Positions 1 to 5,848 are shown, numbered from the stretch's first letter. The stretch: 5,848 nt of DNA from Oscillospiraceae bacterium (GCA_017528675.1 JAFXOO010000070.1:1-5848), one strand, 5' to 3'. Program-made: numbers and translations. The notes: generated by a model from the letters alone, not told the origin.

Positions 1-112
1 GAACGCCCGGAAAGAACTGGAACGAGCTTGTCACAAGATAATAGGTCTCCCCGACCCGGCAGATACTCGGATCCGGGAAGAAGCCAGGAATCACCGGATT
101 TCGGTATTTCAT
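1..112 (-). CDS. GH43 beta-xylosidase / alpha-L-arabinofuranosidase, N-terminal fragment (cut by left window edge)
   Basis: Only the first 37 codons are visible, starting at the ATG complementary to 110-112. The peptide begins MKYRNPVIPGFFPDPSICRV and continues through GETYYLVTSS to FFPGV. This is the first blade of a GH43 five-bladed propeller, with the motifs NPV-PGF-PDPS, R-GETYYL and SSF-FFPG seen in xylosidase/arabinofuranosidase-type members. Asp14 in the PDPS motif lies where the family's catalytic general base is found. The other two catalytic acids lie outside the window. There is no signal peptide, so the enzyme should be cytosolic and act on imported xylo- or arabino-oligosaccharides. 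A GGAGG ribosome binding site sits 7 bases before the start, and the gene follows the dehydrogenase stop by 25 bases, so the two are probably co-transcribed. Family assignment is firm for so short a piece. Substrate and subfamily are not resolved. Confidence 0.86.
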   Translation of the reverse strand, partial: MKYRNPVIPGFFPDPSICRVGETYYLVTSSFQFFPGV

Positions 113-119
113 CGTTTTT

Positions 120-124
120 CCTCC
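120..124 (-). promoter_or_regulatory. Ribosome binding site of the partial GH43 gene
   Basis: GGAGG on the minus strand, 7 bases before the ATG at 110-112. It decides the start. Another ATG at 124-126 overlaps this GGAGG and opens a frame that stops after five codons, so it is not used for the enzyme. Confidence 0.8.
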
Positions 125-137
125 ATCGTGTTCTCTC

Positions 138-887
138 TCAGGAACGGTAGGGGCTTTCGATCTGCTCTGCCTTTGCGACAGCCTCATCAAGCGTCATGCC
201 GGCAAATTCCTGCGCACGGAACAGTCTGCCGGACGTCCCGTCATTGACAAATGCACCGACCACCACGCCGGGAATGGCAGACTCCGGCGCATTCGGTGCC
301 TTCGGGCCGCCCAGGTCTGTACGGCACCATCCGGGATCCGCCAGCGAGATGATGACATCTGTCCCTTGCAGTTTGCTTCCCAGATCAATGGTCACTTTGT
401 CAAGTGCTGCCTTACTTGCGGAATAGCCCGCCTGCTCAGGTTCAAGTGCAATACCGCTTGTGGTATTCACAATTCTGCCGAAACTACGCTCAATCATACC
501 CGGCAGGAAATGATAACAAATCTGCATCGGGGCAATGGTATTGATCGCAAAGCTGACCGGGAAATCTGCAAGCGGCGTCTGAAGGTACTCTACCCGATAG
601 CCGATCTGGAGACCTGCGTTATTCAGAACCACGTCCACCTGCTTGCCGGTTGCGTCAATCTCCGAGAGCATTGCAGCAACGGATGCCGTATCCGAAAGCT
701 CCGCTTCTACCGAAATCGCTTCCACGCCCAAGGCACGAACCTCCCCGGCAAGGGAAGCTGTCCCCTCCTTCTTTCTGCTGTGGAGAATCAGATTGCAGCC
801 CTGCTGTGCCATACATACGGCTGCCAGTCTGCCAAGACCTCTGCTTGCTCCTGTGATAAGAACCCATTTTCCGCTTAAATTTGTCAT
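138..887 (-). CDS. Short-chain dehydrogenase/reductase (classical SDR, probably NADP(H)-dependent)
   Basis: A complete 249-residue protein, the usual length for a classical SDR with one Rossmann fold. The cofactor-binding TGASRGLG lies at 12-19 and NNAG at 89-92. The catalytic tetrad is complete: Asn116, Ser144, Tyr155 and Lys159 (the YSASK segment). DPGW at 184-187 is the PG motif after strand 6. Basic residues just after strand 2 (HSRKK, 36-40) suggest NADP(H) rather than NAD(H). No signal peptide or membrane segment is present, so it is cytosolic. An AAGGAG ribosome binding site at 895-900 lies 7 bases before the ATG. The gene has its own promoter and heads an apparent operon with the GH43 enzyme downstream. 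That context hints at a sugar or plant-cell-wall-derived carbonyl substrate, but SDR sequences rarely reveal substrate. A general carbonyl reductase is equally possible. Confidence 0.95.
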   Translation of the reverse strand: MTNLSGKWVLITGASRGLGRLAAVCMAQQGCNLILHSRKKEGTASLAGEVRALGVEAISVEAELSDTASVAAMLSEIDATGKQVDVVLNNAGLQIGYRVEYLQTPLADFPVSFAINTIAPMQICYHFLPGMIERSFGRIVNTTSGIALEPEQAGYSASKAALDKVTIDLGSKLQGTDVIISLADPGWCRTDLGGPKAPNAPESAIPGVVVGAFVNDGTSGRLFRAQEFAGMTLDEAVAKAEQIESPYRS

Positions 888-908
888 AATAACGCTCCTT
901 TGCTATTA

Positions 909-927
909 AAATCAGAAGTGCTGATTT
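909..927. promoter_or_regulatory. Palindromic operator candidate at the SDR transcription start
   Basis: A perfect inverted repeat with 7-base arms AAATCAG and CTGATTT separated by 5 bases (AAGTG on the plus strand). It abuts the -10 hexamer at 929-934 and covers the predicted transcription start and early leader of the dehydrogenase operon. That is where a dimeric repressor such as a TetR- or MarR-type protein would block initiation. The arms are too AT-rich, and followed by too few U residues, to act as a terminator. The regulator is not encoded in this window. Confidence 0.5.
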
Positions 928-928
928 A

Positions 929-957
929 AGTATAGCATATCTTCTTTGGAAATGCAA
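929..957 (-). promoter_or_regulatory. Sigma-A-type promoter of the SDR-GH43 operon
   Basis: Read on the minus strand, the -35 is TTGCAT (957 to 952) and the -10 is TATACT (934 to 929), with a 17-base spacer. The -10 is preceded by TGC, giving an extended -10 (TGCTATACT). Predicted start is near 922, leaving a leader of about 35 bases with the ribosome binding site at 895-900. The -35 is embedded in a box identical to the one in the promoter of the large GH43 gene. Confidence 0.72.
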
Positions 958-981
958 CTGTTTTCTGAAAAAGCAACACAA

Positions 982-1007
982 GAGCCGGCAGTACCCGCTG
1001 CCGGCTC
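982..1007 (-). terminator. Intrinsic terminator of the large GH43-CE1 gene
   Basis: A perfect 10-base-pair GC-rich stem (GAGCCGGCAG at 982-991 paired with CTGCCGGCTC at 998-1007) with a 6-base loop, beginning 35 bases past the stop codon. On the minus strand the stem is followed by TTGTGTTGCTTTTTC, an interrupted U-rich tract. The plus-strand flank has no U run, so it acts for the minus-strand gene. It separates that gene from the dehydrogenase operon, though the broken U tract could allow some readthrough. Confidence 0.8.
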
Positions 1008-1042
1008 CTATATCCCATACTATATCATCAAAAAGAATGCGC

Positions 1043-4000
1043 TTAATCCTGGTGCTCGTGGAAGAAGATCGGAAGGGTGTCATAGACATACCATCTGACG
1101 AAACCCCACCAGTGCGTCTTGTCGGGTGCTACGAGGAAGTAGCTGTTGTTCTGCGAAAGATCGGTGCCCCACTTGAATTTGCTGTTCTTGTGCATTTCTT
1201 CAAACTGCGGCTTCATGTTCGGATAAGCTAAATCTTCAGAGCCGGTGGATGCGATGATGAAGAATTCATCATCCTTCAGACCGATGCGGTCAATCTCATC
1301 TGCGATGGTCTGGGACTTGGTAAATCCGGAGTTGGCCTCCCAGTTGTCGCCCGAAAGCGGCATCCAGTATGCGCAGATCTCCATGCCGCCGTGCACGATG
1401 CCTGCCCATGTGGAAGCAGAGCCCATCGAGAATCCACCGTAGCCTCTGTGGAATCTTGTTGCCTTGAGGTTTGCCTCGGATACATCGCCCTCGGCATAGG
1501 TGGAGTACTTCTTCTCGATCGCCGGGATCAGGTACTGCCGCCATTCCTTGTAGAACGTCTGCGCAGTGCATTTGTTGAAGTTTGGGGTTACCACGATCAG
1601 CGGCTCAATCTCGCCGTTCAGGATCGCATTGTCGAGGATGTTGTTGAGCTTGAACTCCTCGAAGATGACCTTCTCATTCTCGCCGCCGCCGTGCATCAGA
1701 TACAGGATGTTATACTTCTTGGAAGAATCATATCCCGGAGGTGTGTAGACGAGGCAGGTGTTGTCGCCGCTGCCGATGTTGTAGTACTCACGGGTTACCT
1801 TACCGCCGTTGGCAACGGCCTGTGTGTAATCCTTGCCCGCCGGGGACTCGTGGTAGGTGATATTGGAGGGATAGACATAATTGCTCTTGGGAGGCTCCGG
1901 CTTTTCCGCTACCGGGAACTTGTCGATCACGCCGTGGATAAACTGCTGGAGAGCCACCAGATCTGCGGTATCGACTGTACCGCTCTGATCCACATCGGCA
2001 TCCTTCTCTGCGGCTGCATCCTTAAAGCCCTTGAGCACGCCCGCCTTGGCAAGTGCAAGGTCAAAAATATCAATGATTCCGTCGAAGTTCACATCACCAA
2101 CCGCCAGTGTCATGGGCTTTTCGGCACCTGCAATCTCCGTGCCGGCGGGAGCGCCGATTGCATCGTCAACATAGAAATTATTCTTGCTCTCTGCGGTCTC
2201 AACGTAGATCACCAGGTTGGTGGCACCTGCCGGAATCTCATACTCCGGATTGGCAAGCTGTACCCACTGACCCTTGGAAGCAGTACCCTCTGCAATGCTG
2301 TTATAGTAGGTCTCACCGTCAGAGCCCTTGTACTGTAGCTTCATGTAGAAGGTATCCGTCGCATCGCCCTCGTTGAACATCACGTTGGTGCTGAAGCTGT
2401 ACTTCTCGCCGGCCTTGAATGCATTGCCAAGGTTCTTGTAGGCACCGTTCCAGGCTGCTTCACGGCCTGTCACATACAGGGACTTGCTGCCCTCGAACTT
2501 CTCGGAGGCGGTGGCTTCCACGGAGGCGGAACCTCTGCCTGCCCAGCCGTTCAGGCGGCTCTCGAAAGTATCGTGGTAGAAGTAGCCGTTCGGATCTTCC
2601 TCAATTACCTGCGGAACATTCCAGTCAGCACGGGAATAATCAAAGTAATCGAAATCTGCATACCCGCCGGTGCTCTTGGTCGGATAGCTGTACAGTGCAC
2701 TGCGGTAGCCGGTGAACAGCTTCAGATCATAGGTCATGCTGATCGTGTCACCGATTGCCGTCCAGTTGCTGCCGTCGGTAGAATAGGAGAAGCTTACCTT
2801 GTCGATGTTGTTCGATACGTTGTAGTTTCCGTCTACGGTGTTGAAGTTGAAGTTCGCCCTGAGGTACACAACATCGCCGGAGAGCGGAACCTGTGTGACA
2901 ATCTTGTCGCTGCTGTCCACAACATTCTTATTGTTGCCGTAGCCGCCGTTTCTGGACATGTAAATATACTTGCTTCCGTTGTCGTCCACACGGACACCGA
3001 CGTTGCCGTAGTTGAACTGGAAGGCAGACAGACCGGCATAGTCACCGGGCTTCATACCCTTTGTATCAAGGCAGACAGACGAGGTACAGGAGGGTCCCTC
3101 GGTACGCATTGTCAGCGTATTGCGGGCGAACATGATGTTCGAGGCAATGTGCTCGTTGTGCAGGCGGAGATAGCCGTCACGCTCGGTCACAGACCATGCC
3201 TTGTTATCCGGGTTGTGATTCCACTGCCATTCAAGCTGGAGCTTATTGGCGCCATAGCTGAAATCATCACTCTTTGCAAGAACCGCACCTCTGTAATCGG
3301 TGTCAAACGTCAGGGTGGTCGGTGCCTTTCCGTTGACGCCCATCATCGGCCAGTCATTCTGGAAGTTCACGGGAACCAGAACCGGAATCCGGCCCACGCT
3401 GCCGTGATCCTGGAACAGGACACCATACCACTTGCCGTCCGGCGTATCTACAATACCGCCCTGTGCAACACCGGAGCCATAGGTACCAAGTCCGGACTCC
3501 AGAACAGTCTTGCCCTCGTAGGGGCCTTCAATATTCTTGCTGCGGTAGCAGAGCTCGATTCTCGGATGACCGCTCGGCCAAGCAATGATGAATACATAGT
3601 AGTAATCACCGATCTTCTGGATATGGGAGCCTTCGCCAGCGAGATTATCCAGACCCGTTTTGAAAATGGTCTTTTCCAGACCGCCCTGCTTGAAACCGGT
3701 CATCTCAGCATTGAGCTCCTTGATCTTGATCTCACCGCCGCCGCCGTATACAAGGTAATTCCGGCCGTTGTCATCAAGCATCATGGAGGCATCGTGGTAC
3801 ATACCATTGAGTTCGCTTCTGGTCCAGGTGCCGTTTTCGATGTCGGTGGTCTTGTAAATGTAGGACTTATTGGAGCCATAGCTGCCGAAGAAGGCGTAGA
3901 ACACGCCGTCCTTATAGCGCAGACTGGTCGCCCACTGGCCATGTGCGTAATCATGCTTGCCGTTCGAGAGATTCTGGACATCGCCGTCCGCATAGGTGTC

Positions 4001-4273
4001 ATAGACATAGTTGCAGATCTCCCAGGACACCAGGTCATTGGACTTCATGATCGGCGCACCCGGCGAGAAGTACATGGTCGTGCTCACCATGTAATAGGTA
4101 TCACCAACACGGATGATATCAGGATCCGGTACATCCGCCCAGATAAACGGGTTCGCAACAGTCGTCTGCGCCGCAGAAGCCGTGAATGCAGCCGTTGGCA
4201 CATTCACGCCCGCTGCAAGCATGGCCACGGAAAGCAGGCCTGCCGACAGCCTCCTGAATAAACGTTTTTTCAT
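1043..4273 (-). CDS. Secreted cellulosomal GH43-CBM22-dockerin-CE1 hemicellulase/esterase
   Basis: Complete 1076-residue enzyme; GGGAGGA (4281-4287) lies 7 bases before the ATG. Residues 1-35 are a signal peptide: basic MKKRLFRR, a hydrophobic core, likely cleavage near ASA-AQ. GH43 catalytic domain, about 41-330: base Asp50 (PDPDI), pKa modulator Asp161 (YHDAS) and acid Glu214 (GEGSH) are all present. A beta-sandwich typical of the C-terminal domain of GH43 xylosidases spans about 335-552. A CBM22-like xylan-binding module follows at about 564-706 (DTFES--NGW-GRGSASV to NNFYVDDA). A type I dockerin at about 722-787 has two calcium loops starting at Asp727 and Asp760. After a Pro/Glu linker, a CE1 esterase at about 800-1076 has nucleophile Ser949 (GFSMG), Asp1014 and His1054, with HGGG (861-864) at the oxyanion hole. 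Inferred role: removal of arabinose or xylose and of feruloyl or acetyl esters from xylan, on the cellulosome. Exact specificities are not resolved. Confidence 0.95.
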   Translation of the reverse strand: MKKRLFRRLSAGLLSVAMLAAGVNVPTAAFTASAAQTTVANPFIWADVPDPDIIRVGDTYYMVSTTMYFSPGAPIMKSNDLVSWEICNYVYDTYADGDVQNLSNGKHDYAHGQWATSLRYKDGVFYAFFGSYGSNKSYIYKTTDIENGTWTRSELNGMYHDASMMLDDNGRNYLVYGGGGEIKIKELNAEMTGFKQGGLEKTIFKTGLDNLAGEGSHIQKIGDYYYVFIIAWPSGHPRIELCYRSKNIEGPYEGKTVLESGLGTYGSGVAQGGIVDTPDGKWYGVLFQDHGSVGRIPVLVPVNFQNDWPMMGVNGKAPTTLTFDTDYRGAVLAKSDDFSYGANKLQLEWQWNHNPDNKAWSVTERDGYLRLHNEHIASNIMFARNTLTMRTEGPSCTSSVCLDTKGMKPGDYAGLSAFQFNYGNVGVRVDDNGSKYIYMSRNGGYGNNKNVVDSSDKIVTQVPLSGDVVYLRANFNFNTVDGNYNVSNNIDKVSFSYSTDGSNWTAIGDTISMTYDLKLFTGYRSALYSYPTKSTGGYADFDYFDYSRADWNVPQVIEEDPNGYFYHDTFESRLNGWAGRGSASVEATASEKFEGSKSLYVTGREAAWNGAYKNLGNAFKAGEKYSFSTNVMFNEGDATDTFYMKLQYKGSDGETYYNSIAEGTASKGQWVQLANPEYEIPAGATNLVIYVETAESKNNFYVDDAIGAPAGTEIAGAEKPMTLAVGDVNFDGIIDIFDLALAKAGVLKGFKDAAAEKDADVDQSGTVDTADLVALQQFIHGVIDKFPVAEKPEPPKSNYVYPSNITYHESPAGKDYTQAVANGGKVTREYYNIGSGDNTCLVYTPPGYDSSKKYNILYLMHGGGENEKVIFEEFKLNNILDNAILNGEIEPLIVVTPNFNKCTAQTFYKEWRQYLIPAIEKKYSTYAEGDVSEANLKATRFHRGYGGFSMGSASTWAGIVHGGMEICAYWMPLSGDNWEANSGFTKSQTIADEIDRIGLKDDEFFIIASTGSEDLAYPNMKPQFEEMHKNSKFKWGTDLSQNNSYFLVAPDKTHWWGFVRWYVYDTLPIFFHEHQD

Positions 4274-4371
4274 ACACGATTCCTCCCATCATATTAGCTG
4301 CTGAATGCTTCTATCACGGTTATCCGCCCATTTGCAGAGTTGTTCTCTGTATTGTTATGTTTTCTTCATAA

Positions 4372-4400
4372 ATTATACATGATTATCAGGACAAATGCAA
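4372..4400 (-). promoter_or_regulatory. Sigma-A-type promoter of the GH43-CBM22-Doc-CE1 gene
   Basis: On the minus strand, -35 TTGCAT (4400 to 4395) and a consensus -10 TATAAT (4377 to 4372) are separated by 17 bases. Predicted start is near 4365, giving a leader of roughly 90 bases. The -35 lies in AGTTGCATTT (4402 to 4393), identical to the box at the dehydrogenase promoter. Confidence 0.68.
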
Positions 4401-4474
4401 CTCACAATTTGCAGATTAGGTGGATTTAGTGACACAATTATACGAACATTTCTGGATTTTTTGATACAAAAGTA

Positions 4475-4506
4475 CGGATATGTTCAGCAGAGACAATACA
4501 TATCCG
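4475..4506. repeat. Perfect 8-base inverted repeat between the divergent promoters
   Basis: CGGATATG (4475-4482) and CATATCCG (4499-4506) are perfect reverse complements with 16 bases between. The element is 43 bases upstream of the GGDEF -35 and about 75 bases upstream of the hemicellulase -35. Half-site centres are 24 bases apart, just over two helical turns, so a dimer could bind both on one face. No U tract follows on either strand, so it is not a terminator. Chance occurrence is possible. Confidence 0.4.
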
Positions 4507-4548
4507 GGGAATAGCATCCCGTTTCTGATAAAATTTATAAATTGTTCA

Positions 4549-4577
4549 TTGCTTTGCCGGACTTCACATGCTATAAT
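4549..4577 (+). promoter_or_regulatory. Sigma-A-type promoter of the PAS-GGDEF gene
   Basis: -35 TTGCTT (4549-4554), a 17-base spacer and a consensus -10 TATAAT (4572-4577) with the extended TGC immediately before it. Predicted start is near 4584, giving a leader of about 47 bases. It is the best promoter match in the window. Confidence 0.77.
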
Positions 4578-4613
4578 AATGGTAGTAGTAACAGAATTTA
4601 TCCTTATTCAGCG

Positions 4614-4622
4614 AAGGGAGGT
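4614..4622 (+). promoter_or_regulatory. Ribosome binding site of the PAS-GGDEF gene
   Basis: AAGGGAGGT lies 8 bases before the ATG at 4631 and fixes the start. The same frame has a TAA stop at 4589-4591 and no other ATG in between. Confidence 0.85.
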
Positions 4623-4630
4623 ACGACACG

Positions 4631-5848
4631 ATGAATCCGCATCACCCCAAAGAGCTTCATCAGATTTCCATCACCTTTGCACGGCTTGCGATTGCGCTCG
4701 CCAATGACTACGAAAGCATCTTTGTCATCAACGCTGAAAATCACAGCTATATGGAATATACCAATGACCCCAGGAACATGACGCTGACAGAACGCTCCTC
4801 CGGCTCTGATTTCTTTGCAGATGCTGTGCGCAATACCCGGAATCATGTTCATCCGGAGGATCAGGAGCGATGCCTCAGAGTACTCAGCCGGGAGTATATG
4901 CTCGATGAGCTCGACAGGGAGAAGGCATTTTCACTGCGGTATCGTCTGATCGTCAACGGAGAGCCGAAGTATTATTACCTCAAGACTGTCCGGGGCAGCG
5001 GAGCAGACAGGCAGTATATCATGATCGGCGTGAAGAATATTGATGAGCAGACACGCAAGGAAATTGCCGCCGCAGCGGAAAGCCGCAAGCTGGCTGAAAT
5101 ATCCAGTCTGCTGGCACGCCGGTATGAGGTCATTTATCAGGTCAATGTCCAGACAGGCGAGTACATCGAATATACTACAAGCGAAAAATATGCCCGCCTC
5201 AACATCCGGAAAAAAGGAAACGATTTTTTCAGAGAATGCCAGATCAACATCCAGAAGGATATCTACCACGAAGATCGTCCCATGATGTCCAGGGCGATGG
5301 AACGTGAACAGTTTCTCTGTGCGTTGCAGGAGAACGGTTCCACATCGCTGAATTACCGCCTGATTCTGGACGGTGAGCCGCAGTATGTCACGCTGTTCGC
5401 CGTGCGTTCAACGGATGACGGAGATCACATCATCATCGCCGTTGCCAATGTCGATGCCGCCAAGCGCCGTGAAATGGCGTACCAGAAAGCACTCGGCAGT
5501 GCCATGGATCTGGCGCAGAGGGATGCCCTCACCGGCGTCAGGAACAAGCACGCCTATGTGCAGGCCGAGCTTGAAATGGACACCAGAATTGCAGCAAAGC
5601 GCAATCCGATGTTTGCGGTTGTGGTATGCGATATCAACGGTCTCAAGCAGGTCAATGACACAGAGGGGCACAGCGCCGGGGATGCTTTCATCCGCCATGC
5701 AAGTGAAATGATCTCCGAAACCTTCACAGAGAGCGAAGTCTACCGGATCGGCGGAGATGAATTTGCCGTTCTGCTGGTGGAGAATGACTTTGAACAGCGG
5801 GAAGCACTGATGTATGAGCTTTACACATTGCAATCCCGGAACCGGCGC
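4631..5848 (+). CDS. Cytosolic tandem-PAS GGDEF protein, probable diguanylate cyclase (cut by right window edge)
   Basis: An open frame of 406 codons runs off the right edge. No signal peptide or membrane segment is seen. Two related PAS-like sensor modules (about 27-140 and 165-280) share Y-E-I--V, Y-EYT, DFF, H-ED, YRLI--GEP-Y and a closing hydrophobic strand, which points to internal duplication. A short charged helix joins each to the next domain. The GGDEF domain begins near 291 with RDALTGVRNK (297-306). Metal-binding Asp334 (CDING), ND (342-343), GHSAGD (346-351) and the active-site GGDEF (374-378) are intact, so it should convert two GTP to c-di-GMP. No RxxD inhibitory site sits five residues before GGDEF, so classic product inhibition is not expected. 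The rest of the domain, about 40 residues, and anything after it (for example EAL) are outside the window. The ligand of the PAS modules is unknown. Confidence 0.94.
   Translation, partial: MNPHHPKELHQISITFARLAIALANDYESIFVINAENHSYMEYTNDPRNMTLTERSSGSDFFADAVRNTRNHVHPEDQERCLRVLSREYMLDELDREKAFSLRYRLIVNGEPKYYYLKTVRGSGADRQYIMIGVKNIDEQTRKEIAAAAESRKLAEISSLLARRYEVIYQVNVQTGEYIEYTTSEKYARLNIRKKGNDFFRECQINIQKDIYHEDRPMMSRAMEREQFLCALQENGSTSLNYRLILDGEPQYVTLFAVRSTDDGDHIIIAVANVDAAKRREMAYQKALGSAMDLAQRDALTGVRNKHAYVQAELEMDTRIAAKRNPMFAVVVCDINGLKQVNDTEGHSAGDAFIRHASEMISETFTESEVYRIGGDEFAVLLVENDFEQREALMYELYTLQSRNRR

Larger units (their letters stand above)
4274..4630. other. Divergent intergenic regulatory region (357 bases)
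   Basis: No credible gene lies here. The region is more AT-rich than its flanks. It holds the minus-strand promoter of the large hemicellulase (4372-4400), an 8-base inverted repeat (4475-4506), the plus-strand promoter of the GGDEF gene (4549-4577) and both ribosome binding sites. The predicted leader of the hemicellulase mRNA is about 90 bases. Its only visible fold is a weak 5-base-pair hairpin (4335-4349), and I recognise no riboswitch. Confidence 0.8.

Noticed and set aside
655..1089. 144-codon minus-strand open frame bridging the hemicellulase end and the dehydrogenase
   Set aside because: It crosses the terminator and the dehydrogenase promoter and is out of frame with both well-supported genes. 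No domain is visible.
1788..2110. Possible fusion or assembly artefact joining a GH43 gene to a separate esterase gene
   Set aside because: The frame is continuous through a normal dockerin and a Pro/Glu linker, no internal ribosome binding site plus signal peptide is seen before the esterase, and the CBM22-Doc-CE1 order is known from C. thermocellum Xyn10B.
1391..2338. 315-codon plus-strand open frame
   Set aside because: Antisense shadow of the CBM22-dockerin-CE1 region with low-complexity Leu/Val/Ile-rich translation and no motifs.
2573..4261. 562-codon plus-strand open frame antisense to the hemicellulase gene
   Set aside because: It lies inside the GH43/CBM coding region on the other strand, has no recognisable domain or good ribosome binding site, and its composition is that of a complementary frame. 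The opposite strand has clear catalytic motifs.
4335..4349. Small hairpin (CAGAG-N5-CTCTG) in the hemicellulase leader
   Set aside because: Only five base pairs, with no U tract or known riboswitch features. It is likely chance.
4437..4442. Second TATAAT on the minus strand upstream of the hemicellulase
   Set aside because: No acceptable -35 hexamer at 16-19 bases. The TATAAT at 4377 to 4372 has TTGCAT at 17 bases and is preferred.
1..5848. Mobile elements, CRISPR arrays, tRNA or rRNA genes, toxin-antitoxin or defence genes
   Set aside because: No terminal repeats, transposase motifs, repeat-spacer patterns or RNA gene signatures were seen. The window reads as ordinary polysaccharide-use and signalling genes.

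Overview
The window looks like chromosomal DNA from a fibre-degrading, cellulosome-forming Clostridia bacterium, most likely a Ruminococcus. The main evidence is a secreted multidomain hemicellulase with a type I dockerin, strong AGGAGG-type ribosome binding sites, sigma-A-type promoters, and a cytosolic PAS-PAS-GGDEF protein of a kind common in ruminococci. By eye the base composition is close to half G+C, which would suit R. champanellensis better than R. flavefaciens, but the species is not determined here.

Layout. On the minus strand, read right to left, are three genes. The first (1043-4273) encodes a secreted 1076-residue protein with the order signal peptide, GH43 glycosidase, GH43-associated C-terminal beta-sandwich, CBM22, dockerin, CE1 esterase. 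It has its own promoter and ends at a stem-loop terminator (982-1007). A new promoter with a palindrome at its start site then drives an NADP-type short-chain dehydrogenase (138-887). That gene is followed 25 bases later by a cytosolic GH43 beta-xylosidase or arabinofuranosidase, of which only the first 37 codons are present (1-112). On the plus strand, divergent from the large gene across a 357-base regulatory region, is a tandem-PAS diguanylate cyclase (4631 to the right edge, truncated).

How the genes could work together. The large protein would be docked on a cellulosome, bind xylan through CBM22, remove arabinose or xylose through GH43 and cut ester-linked feruloyl or acetyl groups through CE1. 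The signal-less GH43 would finish imported xylo- or arabino-oligosaccharides inside the cell. The dehydrogenase shares that operon, but its substrate cannot be read from the sequence. The two minus-strand promoters share an identical 10-base box over the -35 region, which suggests common control. The GGDEF protein may link an unknown signal to c-di-GMP. Its role in fibre degradation is suggested only by proximity.

I saw no mobile elements, CRISPR arrays, tRNA or rRNA genes, and no clearly new system. The most interesting points are the glycosidase-esterase cellulosomal fusion and the regulatory sites.
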